Positions 8,672-15,698 of a stretch of 42,219 bases of DNA are shown piece by piece. The stretch spans positions 5,282,244 through 5,324,462 of the forward strand of contig NZ_JTHL01000001.1 of the NCBI RefSeq assembly GCF_000818195.1, in the 5' to 3' direction. Each line of letters opens with the position of its first letter. Position 1 is the first letter of the stretch. This DNA is from Streptomyces sp. 150FB. Lineage in GTDB: Bacteria; Actinomycetota; Actinomycetes; Streptomycetales; Streptomycetaceae. A program made the position numbers and the translations under genes. Under the pieces are notes generated by a model. It did no database searches and had not been told where the DNA came from. It was given only the letters and a program-made list of their open reading frames with translations.

Positions 8672-9050
8672 ACGTTCATTGTGGTTTTCGGGCAGGGCTG
8701 ACACATCGCTCCCCGGACGGAACCCTAAGATCGACCATGTACTACTTGAGGCATACCCGACCCCCTACGGGATGGATGATCCGGTAGGTCTCGCATACGT
8801 CCCTGAGACGGTCCCCAGGGCCCCCGTCGCTTCTGCCGTCTCCCCCCGGTCGCGGAAAACCATTCGCCTCGCGGTCACCCGCTGGCTACAATCGCCCACC
8901 TTGCCCGCGCTCCTCGATGAGCGCCGCCGTCCGGACGGAAACCGGACGGCTGCCATGACGTGATTCCGCGCCGACCGACCGCCGCTGCCCCTTGTTCGCC
9001 GGGCCGGCGGCCCGTCGGTGTGCGTACAGCCACAGCCCGGAGGCAACACC
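8672..9050 (+). promoter_or_regulatory. Divergent intergenic region with promoter for the HelD-family gene
   Basis: TACAAT at 8887-8892 is a near-consensus -10, with a weak TTCGCC -35 18 bp upstream (8863-8868). This would give a ~155-nt leader before the HelD start at 9051. I looked for a rifamycin-type palindromic element that precedes some HelR genes and did not find one. Confidence 0.5.
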
Positions 9051-11291
9051 GTGCCCGCGCACGCCCCTGAGACCGACCCTGAGTCCGACCCCGAAACCAA
9101 CCCCGAGACCGCCCCTGAGTCAACCGGGACCATCCCCGGGTCCACTCCCGAGTGGACCGCCGACCCGCTCGCGCGCGAGCGCGCCCATCTCGGCTCCTCG
9201 CGCGCCGCCCTCACCGCCATGCGCGAGGACGCCCAGTCCCTCGACATCAAAGATGTCACCGCGAACTGGGTCAACGCCGCCGTCCTCGGATTCCAGATCG
9301 AGGAGCGCATCAAGGCCCTCGCCGACCTGTCCCACACCCCGCTCTTCTTCGGCCGCCTCGACTACCTGCACACCGTGGGCGGGGAGTACGCCGAAGGCGC
9401 CGAGGGAGACCGCTTCTACATCGGCCGACGCCATGTCCACGACGCCAACGGCGATCCGATGGTGATCGACTGGCGCGCGCCCGTCTCCCAGCCGTTCTAC
9501 CGCGCGTCCAGGAAGGACCCGCTGGACGTCGCGCTCCGCCGGCGCTTCGGCTACACGGCCGGTGACCTCACCGCGTACGAGGACGAGCACCTCTCCGACC
9601 CGACCGAGGCGGCTCAGACCAGCCGGCTGCTCCAGACCGAGATCGAACGTCCCCGCGTCGGCCCCATGCGCGACATCGTCGCGACGATCCAGCCAGAACA
9701 GGACGAGATCGTACGGTCGGACCTCAGCGGCAGCGTCTGCGTGCAGGGAGGCCCCGGTACGGGTAAGACGGCCGTCGGACTGCACCGTGTCGCCTACCTG
9801 CTGTACGCGCACCGCGAGCGGCTCGCCCGTACCGGCACGCTGGTCATCGGGCCGAACGCGTCCTTCCTCCACTACATCGAGCAGGTGCTGCCCGCGCTGG
9901 GCGAGCTGGATGTCAGGCAGTCGACGGTCGACGCGCTGGTCGGCGGCGCCGTGGACGTACGGGGGACGGACGAGGCGGCCGCCGCCGTGATCAAGGGCGA
10001 CGCGCGCATGGCGGAGGTGCTGCGGCGCGCGCTGCGTTCACACGTGTCGATGCCGACCGAGCCGGTGGTGGTCGTGCGCGGCTCGCGGCGGTGGCGGGTG
10101 CCGGCGTACGAAGTCGAGGAGCTGGTCACGCAGTTGCTGGCCAGGGACATGCGCTACGGCGCCGCGCACGACGCGTTGCCGCAGCGCATCGCGCACGCCG
10201 TACTCGTACGGATGGAGGAGGCGGGCGAGGCGCCGGACGACCGGGTGCAGGACGCCGTGGCGCGTAACCCCGCGGTGAAGGCGGCGGTCAAGGCGGTCTG
10301 GCCGCTGGTCGATCCGGCGAAGCTGGTGCTGCGGCTGCTGTCCGACCCGGAGTTCCTGGCGGCGCACGCCGAGGGGCTGCTGACGGAGGACGAGCAGCGG
10401 ACGATTCTGTGGGCGAAGCCGGCGCGGAGTCTCCGGTCCGTGAAGTGGTCGCCCGCCGACGCCGTGCTGATCGACGAGGCGGGCGACCTGATCGCCCGTA
10501 CCCACTCGCTCGGGCATGTGGTGCTCGACGAGGCGCAGGATCTGTCGCCGATGCAGTACAGGGCGGTGGGGCGGCGCTGCTCGACGGGCTCGGCCACGGT
10601 CCTGGGCGATCTGGCGCAGGGCACGACACCGTGGGCGACGGGGAGTTGGGCGGAGGCGCTGCGGCACCTCGGCAAGTCGGAGGCGGTGGTGGAGGAGTTG
10701 ACGGCCGGCTTCCGTGTGCCGCGCGAGGTGATCGCGTACGCGTCGCTGCTGCTGCCCGCGATCTCGCCGGGGCTCGCTGAGGTGGAGTCGGTGCGGGAGT
10801 CGCCGGGATCGCTGTCGGTGCGGTCGGTGCGGTCGGTCGGGTCGGTCGGGTCGGTCGGGTCGGTACGGTCGGTAGGAGAGGCCGACGACGGCGGCGGTGC
10901 GGCCGGTTCCGGCGCGGGGGACCTGGCCGACCTCGACGCGGCGGTGGTCGTCGCGTGCGTGGAGTCGCTGGAGCACGAGGGCTCGACGGGCCTGATCGCG
11001 GCCGACGCGCGGATTCCGGCGCTGGCGGCGGCGCTGGACGCGGCGGGTCTGGCGTACCTCTCGCCCGGAGAGGAGACGACGGCGGAGTCACGGCTGACGC
11101 TGGTACCCGCCTCGCTGGCCAAGGGACTTGAGTACGACTACGTGGTGCTGGACGAACCCGCCGCCGTGGTGGCGGGCGAACCGGACGAACGAACGGGCCT
11201 GCGGCGGCTCTACGTCGCGCTGACGCGAGCGGTGTCGGGGCTGATCGTGCTGCACGCGGCGCCGGTACCTGAGGCGTTGAGGCCGGTGTAG
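9051..11291 (+). CDS. HelD-family RNA polymerase-recycling ATPase (superfamily 1, UvrD-like)
   Basis: The protein has 746 residues. Start GTG at 9051 is set by GGAGG at 9039-9043, 7 nt upstream. After a Glu/Pro/Thr-rich start, residues ~40-110 form the helical coiled-coil arm typical of HelD, with FFGRLDYL and RFYIGRRHV following. The UvrD-type core has Walker A GGPGTGKT (~234-241), LDEAQD (motif II) and a C-terminal KGLEYDYVVLDEP...LYVALTRA. HelD proteins bind RNA polymerase and clear it from stalled complexes; the HelR branch in Streptomyces protects against rifamycins, and I cannot place this copy in either branch by eye. A repeat-built SVRSVGSVGS tract interrupts the protein at ~585-610. 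A hairpin 100 bp downstream probably ends the transcript. Confidence 0.9.
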   Translation: MPAHAPETDPESDPETNPETAPESTGTIPGSTPEWTADPLARERAHLGSSRAALTAMREDAQSLDIKDVTANWVNAAVLGFQIEERIKALADLSHTPLFFGRLDYLHTVGGEYAEGAEGDRFYIGRRHVHDANGDPMVIDWRAPVSQPFYRASRKDPLDVALRRRFGYTAGDLTAYEDEHLSDPTEAAQTSRLLQTEIERPRVGPMRDIVATIQPEQDEIVRSDLSGSVCVQGGPGTGKTAVGLHRVAYLLYAHRERLARTGTLVIGPNASFLHYIEQVLPALGELDVRQSTVDALVGGAVDVRGTDEAAAAVIKGDARMAEVLRRALRSHVSMPTEPVVVVRGSRRWRVPAYEVEELVTQLLARDMRYGAAHDALPQRIAHAVLVRMEEAGEAPDDRVQDAVARNPAVKAAVKAVWPLVDPAKLVLRLLSDPEFLAAHAEGLLTEDEQRTILWAKPARSLRSVKWSPADAVLIDEAGDLIARTHSLGHVVLDEAQDLSPMQYRAVGRRCSTGSATVLGDLAQGTTPWATGSWAEALRHLGKSEAVVEELTAGFRVPREVIAYASLLLPAISPGLAEVESVRESPGSLSVRSVRSVGSVGSVGSVRSVGEADDGGGAAGSGAGDLADLDAAVVVACVESLEHEGSTGLIAADARIPALAAALDAAGLAYLSPGEETTAESRLTLVPASLAKGLEYDYVVLDEPAAVVAGEPDERTGLRRLYVALTRAVSGLIVLHAAPVPEALRPV
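10811..10878 (+). repeat. In-frame tandem repeat inside the HelD-family gene
   Basis: Short GGTCGG-based units repeat in frame and encode alternating S-V-R and S-V-G triplets. The tract lies between two conserved parts of the ATPase core, so it probably forms a surface loop that varies in length between strains. Confidence 0.75.
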
Positions 11292-11702
11292 TGGCCCGCG
11301 TGCGGGTGGTGTGCGGTGGCACGCGGTGGCGTGCGGTGGCGCGGTCATCCGGTGCGACCGAGGCAGGAGACCTCGTGGGACTCGCCCTGTGTGTGCCGTC
11401 TTCAGCAGGACGGCACACAACAGCGTTGGAAGCGCCCGGAGTTCGCGTGCGCGGGCGGCGGAGTTGACCGCTCACGCGGGTGCGCGTTGTGGTACCTGCC
11501 GACTTCGCGGACGTTACCTGCTGTGTCGGGAGTGCTGCACCCGATGTACACGCATGGCTTGTGCATGACATGCGGAAGGAATCCCTTTTCCGGCACTCGG
11601 TGTGGGCACGTGGTTGCTCTGTGGCACCGACCCGAGTGCCTCACCTGGTCCGGCACCGGCTCGCACCACGAGCCCGTGCGTGATCGAAAAGGATTCCCTC
11701 AC
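11292..11702. other. Intergenic region between HelD gene and subtilase gene
   Basis: The first 60 bp are GTGCGGTGGC-type repeats. A terminator hairpin lies at 11390-11419. The remaining ~280 bp must hold the subtilase promoter and leader, but I see no consensus -35/-10 pair. Short open frames here lack ribosome sites and look non-coding. Confidence 0.5.
11390..11419 (+). terminator. Terminator hairpin after HelD gene
   Basis: TGTGTGCCGTC (11390-11400) and GACGGCACACA (11409-11419) form a perfect 11-bp stem with an 8-nt loop, about 100 bp past the stop. There is no T tract. Confidence 0.7.
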
Positions 11703-12914
11703 ATGGCAGTGGCACGCACCATGAAGCGGCGTATCGCCGCGGCGATGGCCACAACGGCCGCCGTGGCGACCGCGGTTGGCACCCTCTCCGCACTCCCCGC
11801 CCAGGCCGCACCGGCCCAGGGCACCGTGCTGGGAGCGAACTCCGCGGAAGCCGTTCCCGGCAGCTACATCGTCACCCTCAAGAAGGACGTCGGCTTCAAG
11901 GCGACCGCCTCGCGCGGCAAGAGCCTGATCTCCGAGTACGGCGGCACCGTCAAGCGGACCTTCACCTCCGCCCTCAACGGCTATACGGCGAAGCTCACCA
12001 GCGCCGAGGCCAGGAGACTCGCGGCTGACCCGGACGTCGCCTCGGTCGAACAGGACCAGAAGGTCCACGCCCTCGGCACCCAGACCAACGCCCCCTGGGG
12101 CCTGGACCGGATCGACCAGGCCAACCTTCCGCTGAGCGGCACGTACACCTACCCCGACAGCGGGGGCAGCGGCTCGACCGTGTACGTCCTGGACACCGGT
12201 GTGCGCATCACGCACCAGGACATCGCGGGCCGGGCCTCGTACGGGTGGGACTTCGTCGACAACGACGCCACCGCACAAGACGGTTACGGCCACGGCACTT
12301 TCGTCGCCACTGTCACGGCGGGCACCACCTACGGCGTGGCCAAGAAGGCGAAGATCGTCGCCGTCCGGGTCCTCGGCAACGACGGTTCCGGCACGACCGC
12401 CGGGGTCATCGCGGGCGTGGACTGGATCACCGCCAACCACGTGGCGAACTCCGTCGCCAACGTCTCCCTCGGCGGCGGTGCCAGCACCACATTGGACACA
12501 GCGGTGCAGAACTCCATCGCCTCCGGCGTGACGTACTCGATAGCCGCGGGCAACTCGGGCGCCCTGGCGTCTGCTTACTCCCCGGCACGGGTCACGCAGG
12601 CGATCACCGTCGGCGCGACCACGAAGACCGACGCGCGGGCCGGCTACTCCAACTACGGCTCCACGGTGGACCTCTTCGCGCCCGGTTCCGGCATCACGGC
12701 GGGCTGGAACAGCTCCGACTCCGCCACCTACACCGGCGACGGAACGTCCTTCGCCGCCCCGCACGCCTCCGGCGCGGCAGCCCTCTACCTGACGGCACAC
12801 CCGGGCGCGTCCCCGGCGACCGTCGGTGCCGCTCTGGTGAACGGCGCGACCAACGGCGTCCTCAGCGGCGTGGGCTCCGGCTCGCCCAACAAGCTGCTGA
12901 AGCTCGTTCCGTAA
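11703..12914 (+). CDS. Secreted subtilisin-like serine protease (S8, proteinase K type)
   Basis: The protein has 403 residues from the ATG at 11703, preceded by AAAAGGA. Residues 1-38 form a Sec signal peptide (MKRR, Ala-rich core, ALPAQAA end). A propeptide of the I9 type follows (PGSYIVTLKK ... VASVEQDQ, ~50-120), then the catalytic domain starting NAPWGLDRIDQ. Catalytic residues are Asp in VLDTG, His in GHGT and Ser in GTS; the oxyanion Asn lies in AAGNSG. Two positions are unusual: GHGTF where GHGTH is normal, and GTSFAAP where GTSMAxP is normal. I find no cysteine in the protein. It would be an extracellular protease cut free by autoprocessing. A 15-bp hairpin follows. Confidence 0.93.
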   Translation: MAVARTMKRRIAAAMATTAAVATAVGTLSALPAQAAPAQGTVLGANSAEAVPGSYIVTLKKDVGFKATASRGKSLISEYGGTVKRTFTSALNGYTAKLTSAEARRLAADPDVASVEQDQKVHALGTQTNAPWGLDRIDQANLPLSGTYTYPDSGGSGSTVYVLDTGVRITHQDIAGRASYGWDFVDNDATAQDGYGHGTFVATVTAGTTYGVAKKAKIVAVRVLGNDGSGTTAGVIAGVDWITANHVANSVANVSLGGGASTTLDTAVQNSIASGVTYSIAAGNSGALASAYSPARVTQAITVGATTKTDARAGYSNYGSTVDLFAPGSGITAGWNSSDSATYTGDGTSFAAPHASGAAALYLTAHPGASPATVGAALVNGATNGVLSGVGSGSPNKLLKLVP

Positions 12915-12948
12915 GACCGCACCTCGGCGCCGAACGGCTCAGGTGACA

Positions 12949-12985
12949 GGCAGGCCCCGCGCGTTCGACCCGCGCGGGGCCTGCC
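12949..12985. terminator. Terminator hairpin between subtilase and convergent reductase
   Basis: A 15-bp perfect stem (outer bases 12949 and 12985) with a 7-nt loop, centred on CAGGCCCCGCGCG and its complement, lies 35 bp past the subtilase stop. It can serve both converging transcripts. Confidence 0.85.
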
Positions 12986-13056
12986 CCTGGACATCATTCC
13001 CGCTTCCGGCGCTCGGGAGGCCGACGTCTTGATGCCGGTCATGCTCTTTGTGCCGG

Positions 13057-14136
13057 TTACGACGGGACGCTGTCACCCTCCGGCAAGGTCAGGCCCTGCC
13101 GGAGCTGGCTCTCGGCGGTGGCCACGATCGTCTCGCTGACGTCCCGGGGCTCCCAGCCCAGCGTCGAACGGGCCTTTTCGTTGCTGATGACGGGGATCCG
13201 GCCCCGTAGAGCCGCGGCATCGCGCAATGCCGGCTCGGTCTTCGCCGCCTCGCGGACCTGCTCGACGGTCAGTTCGGCGGAGGGCAGCAGACCGGCCGCT
13301 GCGGGGAAGTGCTCCCGCAGGATCTGTGCCATGCCGAAGAAGCTGATCGAGGATCCGCTGACGGCGATGAAGCGTTCGCCCGCGGCCTTCGGGTGCACCA
13401 TGGCCCGCAGATGCAGGTCCACCACGTCGCGCACGTCGACGACACCGAAGTACATGACGGGCACCACCGGCATCTGCCCGGTCAGCATGCCCCTGACCAG
13501 GCCGACCGAGCCGGAGGGCCGGTTGCCCAGTTGGGGGCCGAAGATACCGGTGGGGTTGACGACCGTCAGCTCGATGTCCCCGTGGGTGCGGGCGTAGTCC
13601 CAGGCGGCACGCTCGGCGAGGACCTTCGACTTGTGGTAGGCGGGCAGGCCCTCGGTGTCCGGGTCGGTCCAGTCCGCCTCCGAGTAGTGGTTGTCGGGTT
13701 TCAGGGTGTACCCGACGGCGGCGTACGAGGACGTCATCACGACCCGCCGGACCCCGGCCTCCCGGGCCGCGGAGATGACGCGCAGCGCGCCGTCACGGGC
13801 GGGGAGGATGACCTCGTCCTCCGTCACGGGCGGGGCGGACGGGAAGGGCGACGCGTGGTGCAGTACGTGGCTGACGCCGTCCATGGCCTCCGCCCAGCCG
13901 CCATCGGCGTCGAGGTGGGCGACGGCGAACTCCAGCCGGTCCGCCGGATCGACCTCGGCCCCACGGAGCGCCGCCAGCACCCCGGCCTCCTGCCCGGGCT
14001 CCCGGACCGTCACGCGGGTCCGATACCCCTCGCGCAACAGCCGGGCGACCGAGTGGCCGCCGACGAAGCCGGTACCACCTGTGACCAGTACCGTTCCGCT
14101 CTCGGAGGGAGCGGCGGTGCGATCTTCTGTGCTCAT
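13057..14136 (-). CDS. NAD(P)-dependent epimerase/dehydratase-family reductase (extended SDR)
   Basis: The protein has 359 residues from the ATG at 14136, with GAGGGA ~9 nt upstream. The Rossmann motif TGGTGFVGG is at ~17-25. The catalytic region has TSSYAAVGY and then YHKSK (YxxxK). The later VVNPTGIFGP and DVRDVVDLHLRAM segments match the dihydroflavonol-4-reductase/aldehyde-reductase group of extended SDRs, which reduce carbonyls with NADPH. The gene begins 13 bp after the stop of the MerR regulator and shares its transcript, so it is probably the regulated effector, possibly for detoxifying a reactive aldehyde; that substrate is an inference. Confidence 0.85.
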   Translation of the reverse strand: MSTEDRTAAPSESGTVLVTGGTGFVGGHSVARLLREGYRTRVTVREPGQEAGVLAALRGAEVDPADRLEFAVAHLDADGGWAEAMDGVSHVLHHASPFPSAPPVTEDEVILPARDGALRVISAAREAGVRRVVMTSSYAAVGYTLKPDNHYSEADWTDPDTEGLPAYHKSKVLAERAAWDYARTHGDIELTVVNPTGIFGPQLGNRPSGSVGLVRGMLTGQMPVVPVMYFGVVDVRDVVDLHLRAMVHPKAAGERFIAVSGSSISFFGMAQILREHFPAAAGLLPSAELTVEQVREAAKTEPALRDAAALRGRIPVISNEKARSTLGWEPRDVSETIVATAESQLRQGLTLPEGDSVPS

Positions 14137-14149
14137 CTGGCTCAGTCCC

Positions 14150-14605
14150 TCAGTGTGTGAATCGCTCCACCACGCGCATGACGTCCTCGACCGCGCGGTT
14201 CTCGGAGTCCGCGTCCCCACGGACACGGGCGTCCCACAGATCCGCCTTCCGCCGCAGATACGTCAGGCGCAGTTGAAGCTGCTCGATGTCGGCGGCCAGC
14301 TTCTCCGCCTGGGAGGAGAACAGATCCCGCTGCTCGGCAGCCGCGGAGTCCCCTTGGGCGAGCAGGTCCAGATAGCGGCGCATACCGCTGACCGTCATCC
14401 CCGCCGAACGCAGGCAGGACAGCGCCTCGACACGGGCCACGGTCGCCGGCTCGTACCGCCGATGACCGCTGGACTCGTCCCGGGCGACCGTTCCCAGCAG
14501 GCCGATCTTCTCGTAGTAGCGCAGCGTCGGTTCACTGAAACCCGACCGTCGCGCCATCTCCTGGACGGTCAGACCCGCTGTTCGCTCTCCGGTCGCTGCT
14601 GCCAT
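14150..14605 (-). CDS. MerR-family transcriptional regulator
   Basis: The protein has 151 residues. The N-terminal winged HTH (LTVQEMARRSGFSEPTLRYY, then GLL and HRRYEPATVARVEAL) is typical MerR. It is followed by a long coiled-coil (~90-130) and a short C-terminus without a Cys-rich metal site, which points to an organic or stress signal. It is first in a two-gene transcript with the reductase. GGAGG stands 8 nt before the start. An 18-bp palindrome just upstream (14622-14639) is the likely operator for autoregulation. Confidence 0.9.
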   Translation of the reverse strand: MAAATGERTAGLTVQEMARRSGFSEPTLRYYEKIGLLGTVARDESSGHRRYEPATVARVEALSCLRSAGMTVSGMRRYLDLLAQGDSAAAEQRDLFSSQAEKLAADIEQLQLRLTYLRRKADLWDARVRGDADSENRAVEDVMRVVERFTH

Positions 14606-14621
14606 GCGTGAAGCCTCCGAT

Positions 14622-14639
14622 ACTTCAAGCGCTTGAAGT
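14622..14639 (-). promoter_or_regulatory. MerR-type operator
   Basis: ACTTCAAGCGCTTGAAGT is a perfect 18-bp palindrome 17 bp upstream of the MerR gene start. A TTGACT hexamer overlaps its far arm on the minus strand and may be the -35, so the regulator would sit in the promoter spacer, as MerR proteins do. Confidence 0.75.
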
Positions 14640-14711
14640 CAACTCACACAGGTAGATCTTTCCGGGGAGGGCTCCACACCCCCACCCACGCCCCCCCTCA
14701 CGCCTCCTGCG

Positions 14712-15416
14712 CTACGAGTCGATCGCCGCGCGCCAGTCGCGTACCGCCTGTGCCGACACCGGCTGTCCCCAGCCGTGCGGCCGTGCGGCGCCCCCGATGT
14801 GGAACGCGTCGATCCCGCCGGCCCGCAGCGTCGGCAGATGCTCCAGGCGCAGGCCGCCGCCGACCAGGATCCGGGGGCCGTACCCCGCGTCGCCGCGCGC
14901 CGCTGCTGCCGCCTCCGCCAGGAGTGTCGGCATGCCCTCGTCGACGCCCGCCGGTGATCCGGCGGTGAGGTACGTGTCGAGGCCGGGCATGTCGGCGAGC
15001 CGTACCCGCAGCGCCTCGCGGTCGGCGGCCCGGTCGATCGCCCTGTGGAATGTCCACCGGCAGCCGTCCAGCTCGGCGACCAGTCGCTCCACGGTCACCA
15101 GGTCGGGCGTCCCGTCCGCGTCGAGGAAACCGAAGACGAACTGGTCGGCCCCCTCCGAACGCAGCCCATGTGCCGCCTCCGTCAACGCGTCCGCCTCGGC
15201 AGGCGACCCCGCCGCGAAGCCGTCGGAGAGCCGCAGCATCACGCGCAGCGGGATGTCGACGGCCGCGCGGATCTTCGCGAAGGTCTCGCGGGGCGGGGTC
15301 AGGCCGTCCGCCGCCATGTCGGTGACCAGCTCCAGGCGGTCGGCACCGCCGCTCCGGGCCGCGATCGCGTCGTCCGCGTCGAGAGCGATCACCTCCAGGA
15401 CTGCACGCTCGCTCAT
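14712..15416 (-). CDS. cutC: CutC family protein
   Basis: The protein has 234 residues and fits a single TIM-barrel CutC domain: an LEVIALDADDA start, ADRLELVTD...GGLTPP-like (here ADGLTPPRET), a VMLR stretch, FVFGFLD, TFHRAIDRA and a final ILVGGGLRLEHL...FHIGGAAR. The family was named for copper tolerance in E. coli, but that role is disputed and the reaction is not settled. It is divergent from the copper ATPase gene; sharing an intergenic region with copA could support a copper link, yet the CsoR-type sites lie close to copA while a DasR-like box lies closer to cutC, which suggests amino-sugar-linked control instead. Confidence 0.88.
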   Translation of the reverse strand: MSERAVLEVIALDADDAIAARSGGADRLELVTDMAADGLTPPRETFAKIRAAVDIPLRVMLRLSDGFAAGSPAEADALTEAAHGLRSEGADQFVFGFLDADGTPDLVTVERLVAELDGCRWTFHRAIDRAADREALRVRLADMPGLDTYLTAGSPAGVDEGMPTLLAEAAAAARGDAGYGPRILVGGGLRLEHLPTLRAGGIDAFHIGGAARPHGWGQPVSAQAVRDWRAAIDS

Positions 15417-15463
15417 GGGACCCCATTCGTAGGTGTGGAGGGTGGCCGGACTCGTCCGACTGA

Positions 15464-15495
15464 CCGGCTGGCCGGCTGATCGGCCGACCAGCCGG
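15464..15495. repeat. GC-rich imperfect palindrome upstream of cutC
   Basis: A 32-bp sequence that is its own reverse complement except for two mismatched pairs, built on CCGGCTGG/CCAGCCGG. Further CCAGCCGG copies follow to ~15515. If cutC is transcribed from near 15520, this forms a hairpin in its leader. Confidence 0.7.
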
Positions 15496-15523
15496 ACGAC
15501 CAGCCGGCCGACCGGCCAGTTAT

Positions 15524-15535
15524 AGGTCTAGTCCA
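15524..15535 (-). promoter_or_regulatory. DasR-like (dre) operator candidate
   Basis: AGGTCTAGTCCA matches 10 of 12 bases of the GntR-family DasR box TGGTCTAGACCA. On the minus strand it abuts TATAAC (15526-15521), a possible -10 for cutC, so binding would block cutC transcription. The DasR connection is inference from sequence similarity. Confidence 0.5.
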
Positions 15536-15603
15536 ATGGGCCAGCCTACGGGGCGCTGCTCGGCCGGGCTTCACCGCACCCGCGCGCCTCCGCCCGTAAG
15601 TCC

Positions 15604-15662
15604 TTGCGATTAATACCCCATAGGGGTATAGGTAGAGGGAGAGCCATACCCCATGGGGGTAG
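15604..15662 (+). promoter_or_regulatory. Copper-responsive promoter with two CsoR-type operators
   Basis: Two inverted repeats of the CsoR type are present: ATACCCCATAGGGGTAT (15613-15629) and ATACCCC-ATG-GGGGTA (15646-15661), centres 33 bp apart. TTGCGA (15604-15609) and TATAGG (15627-15632) with a 17-bp gap form a plausible promoter, so site 1 fills the spacer and site 2 covers the early transcribed region. Copper-bound CsoR would release both. Confidence 0.85.
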
Positions 15663-15698
15663 CATGAACCCATCGGTTGATCTCAAGGAGCCTTCCCC

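Noticed and set aside
8672..9050. Rifamycin-associated element before the HelD-family gene
   Set aside because: No long palindrome of that type is present in the upstream region.
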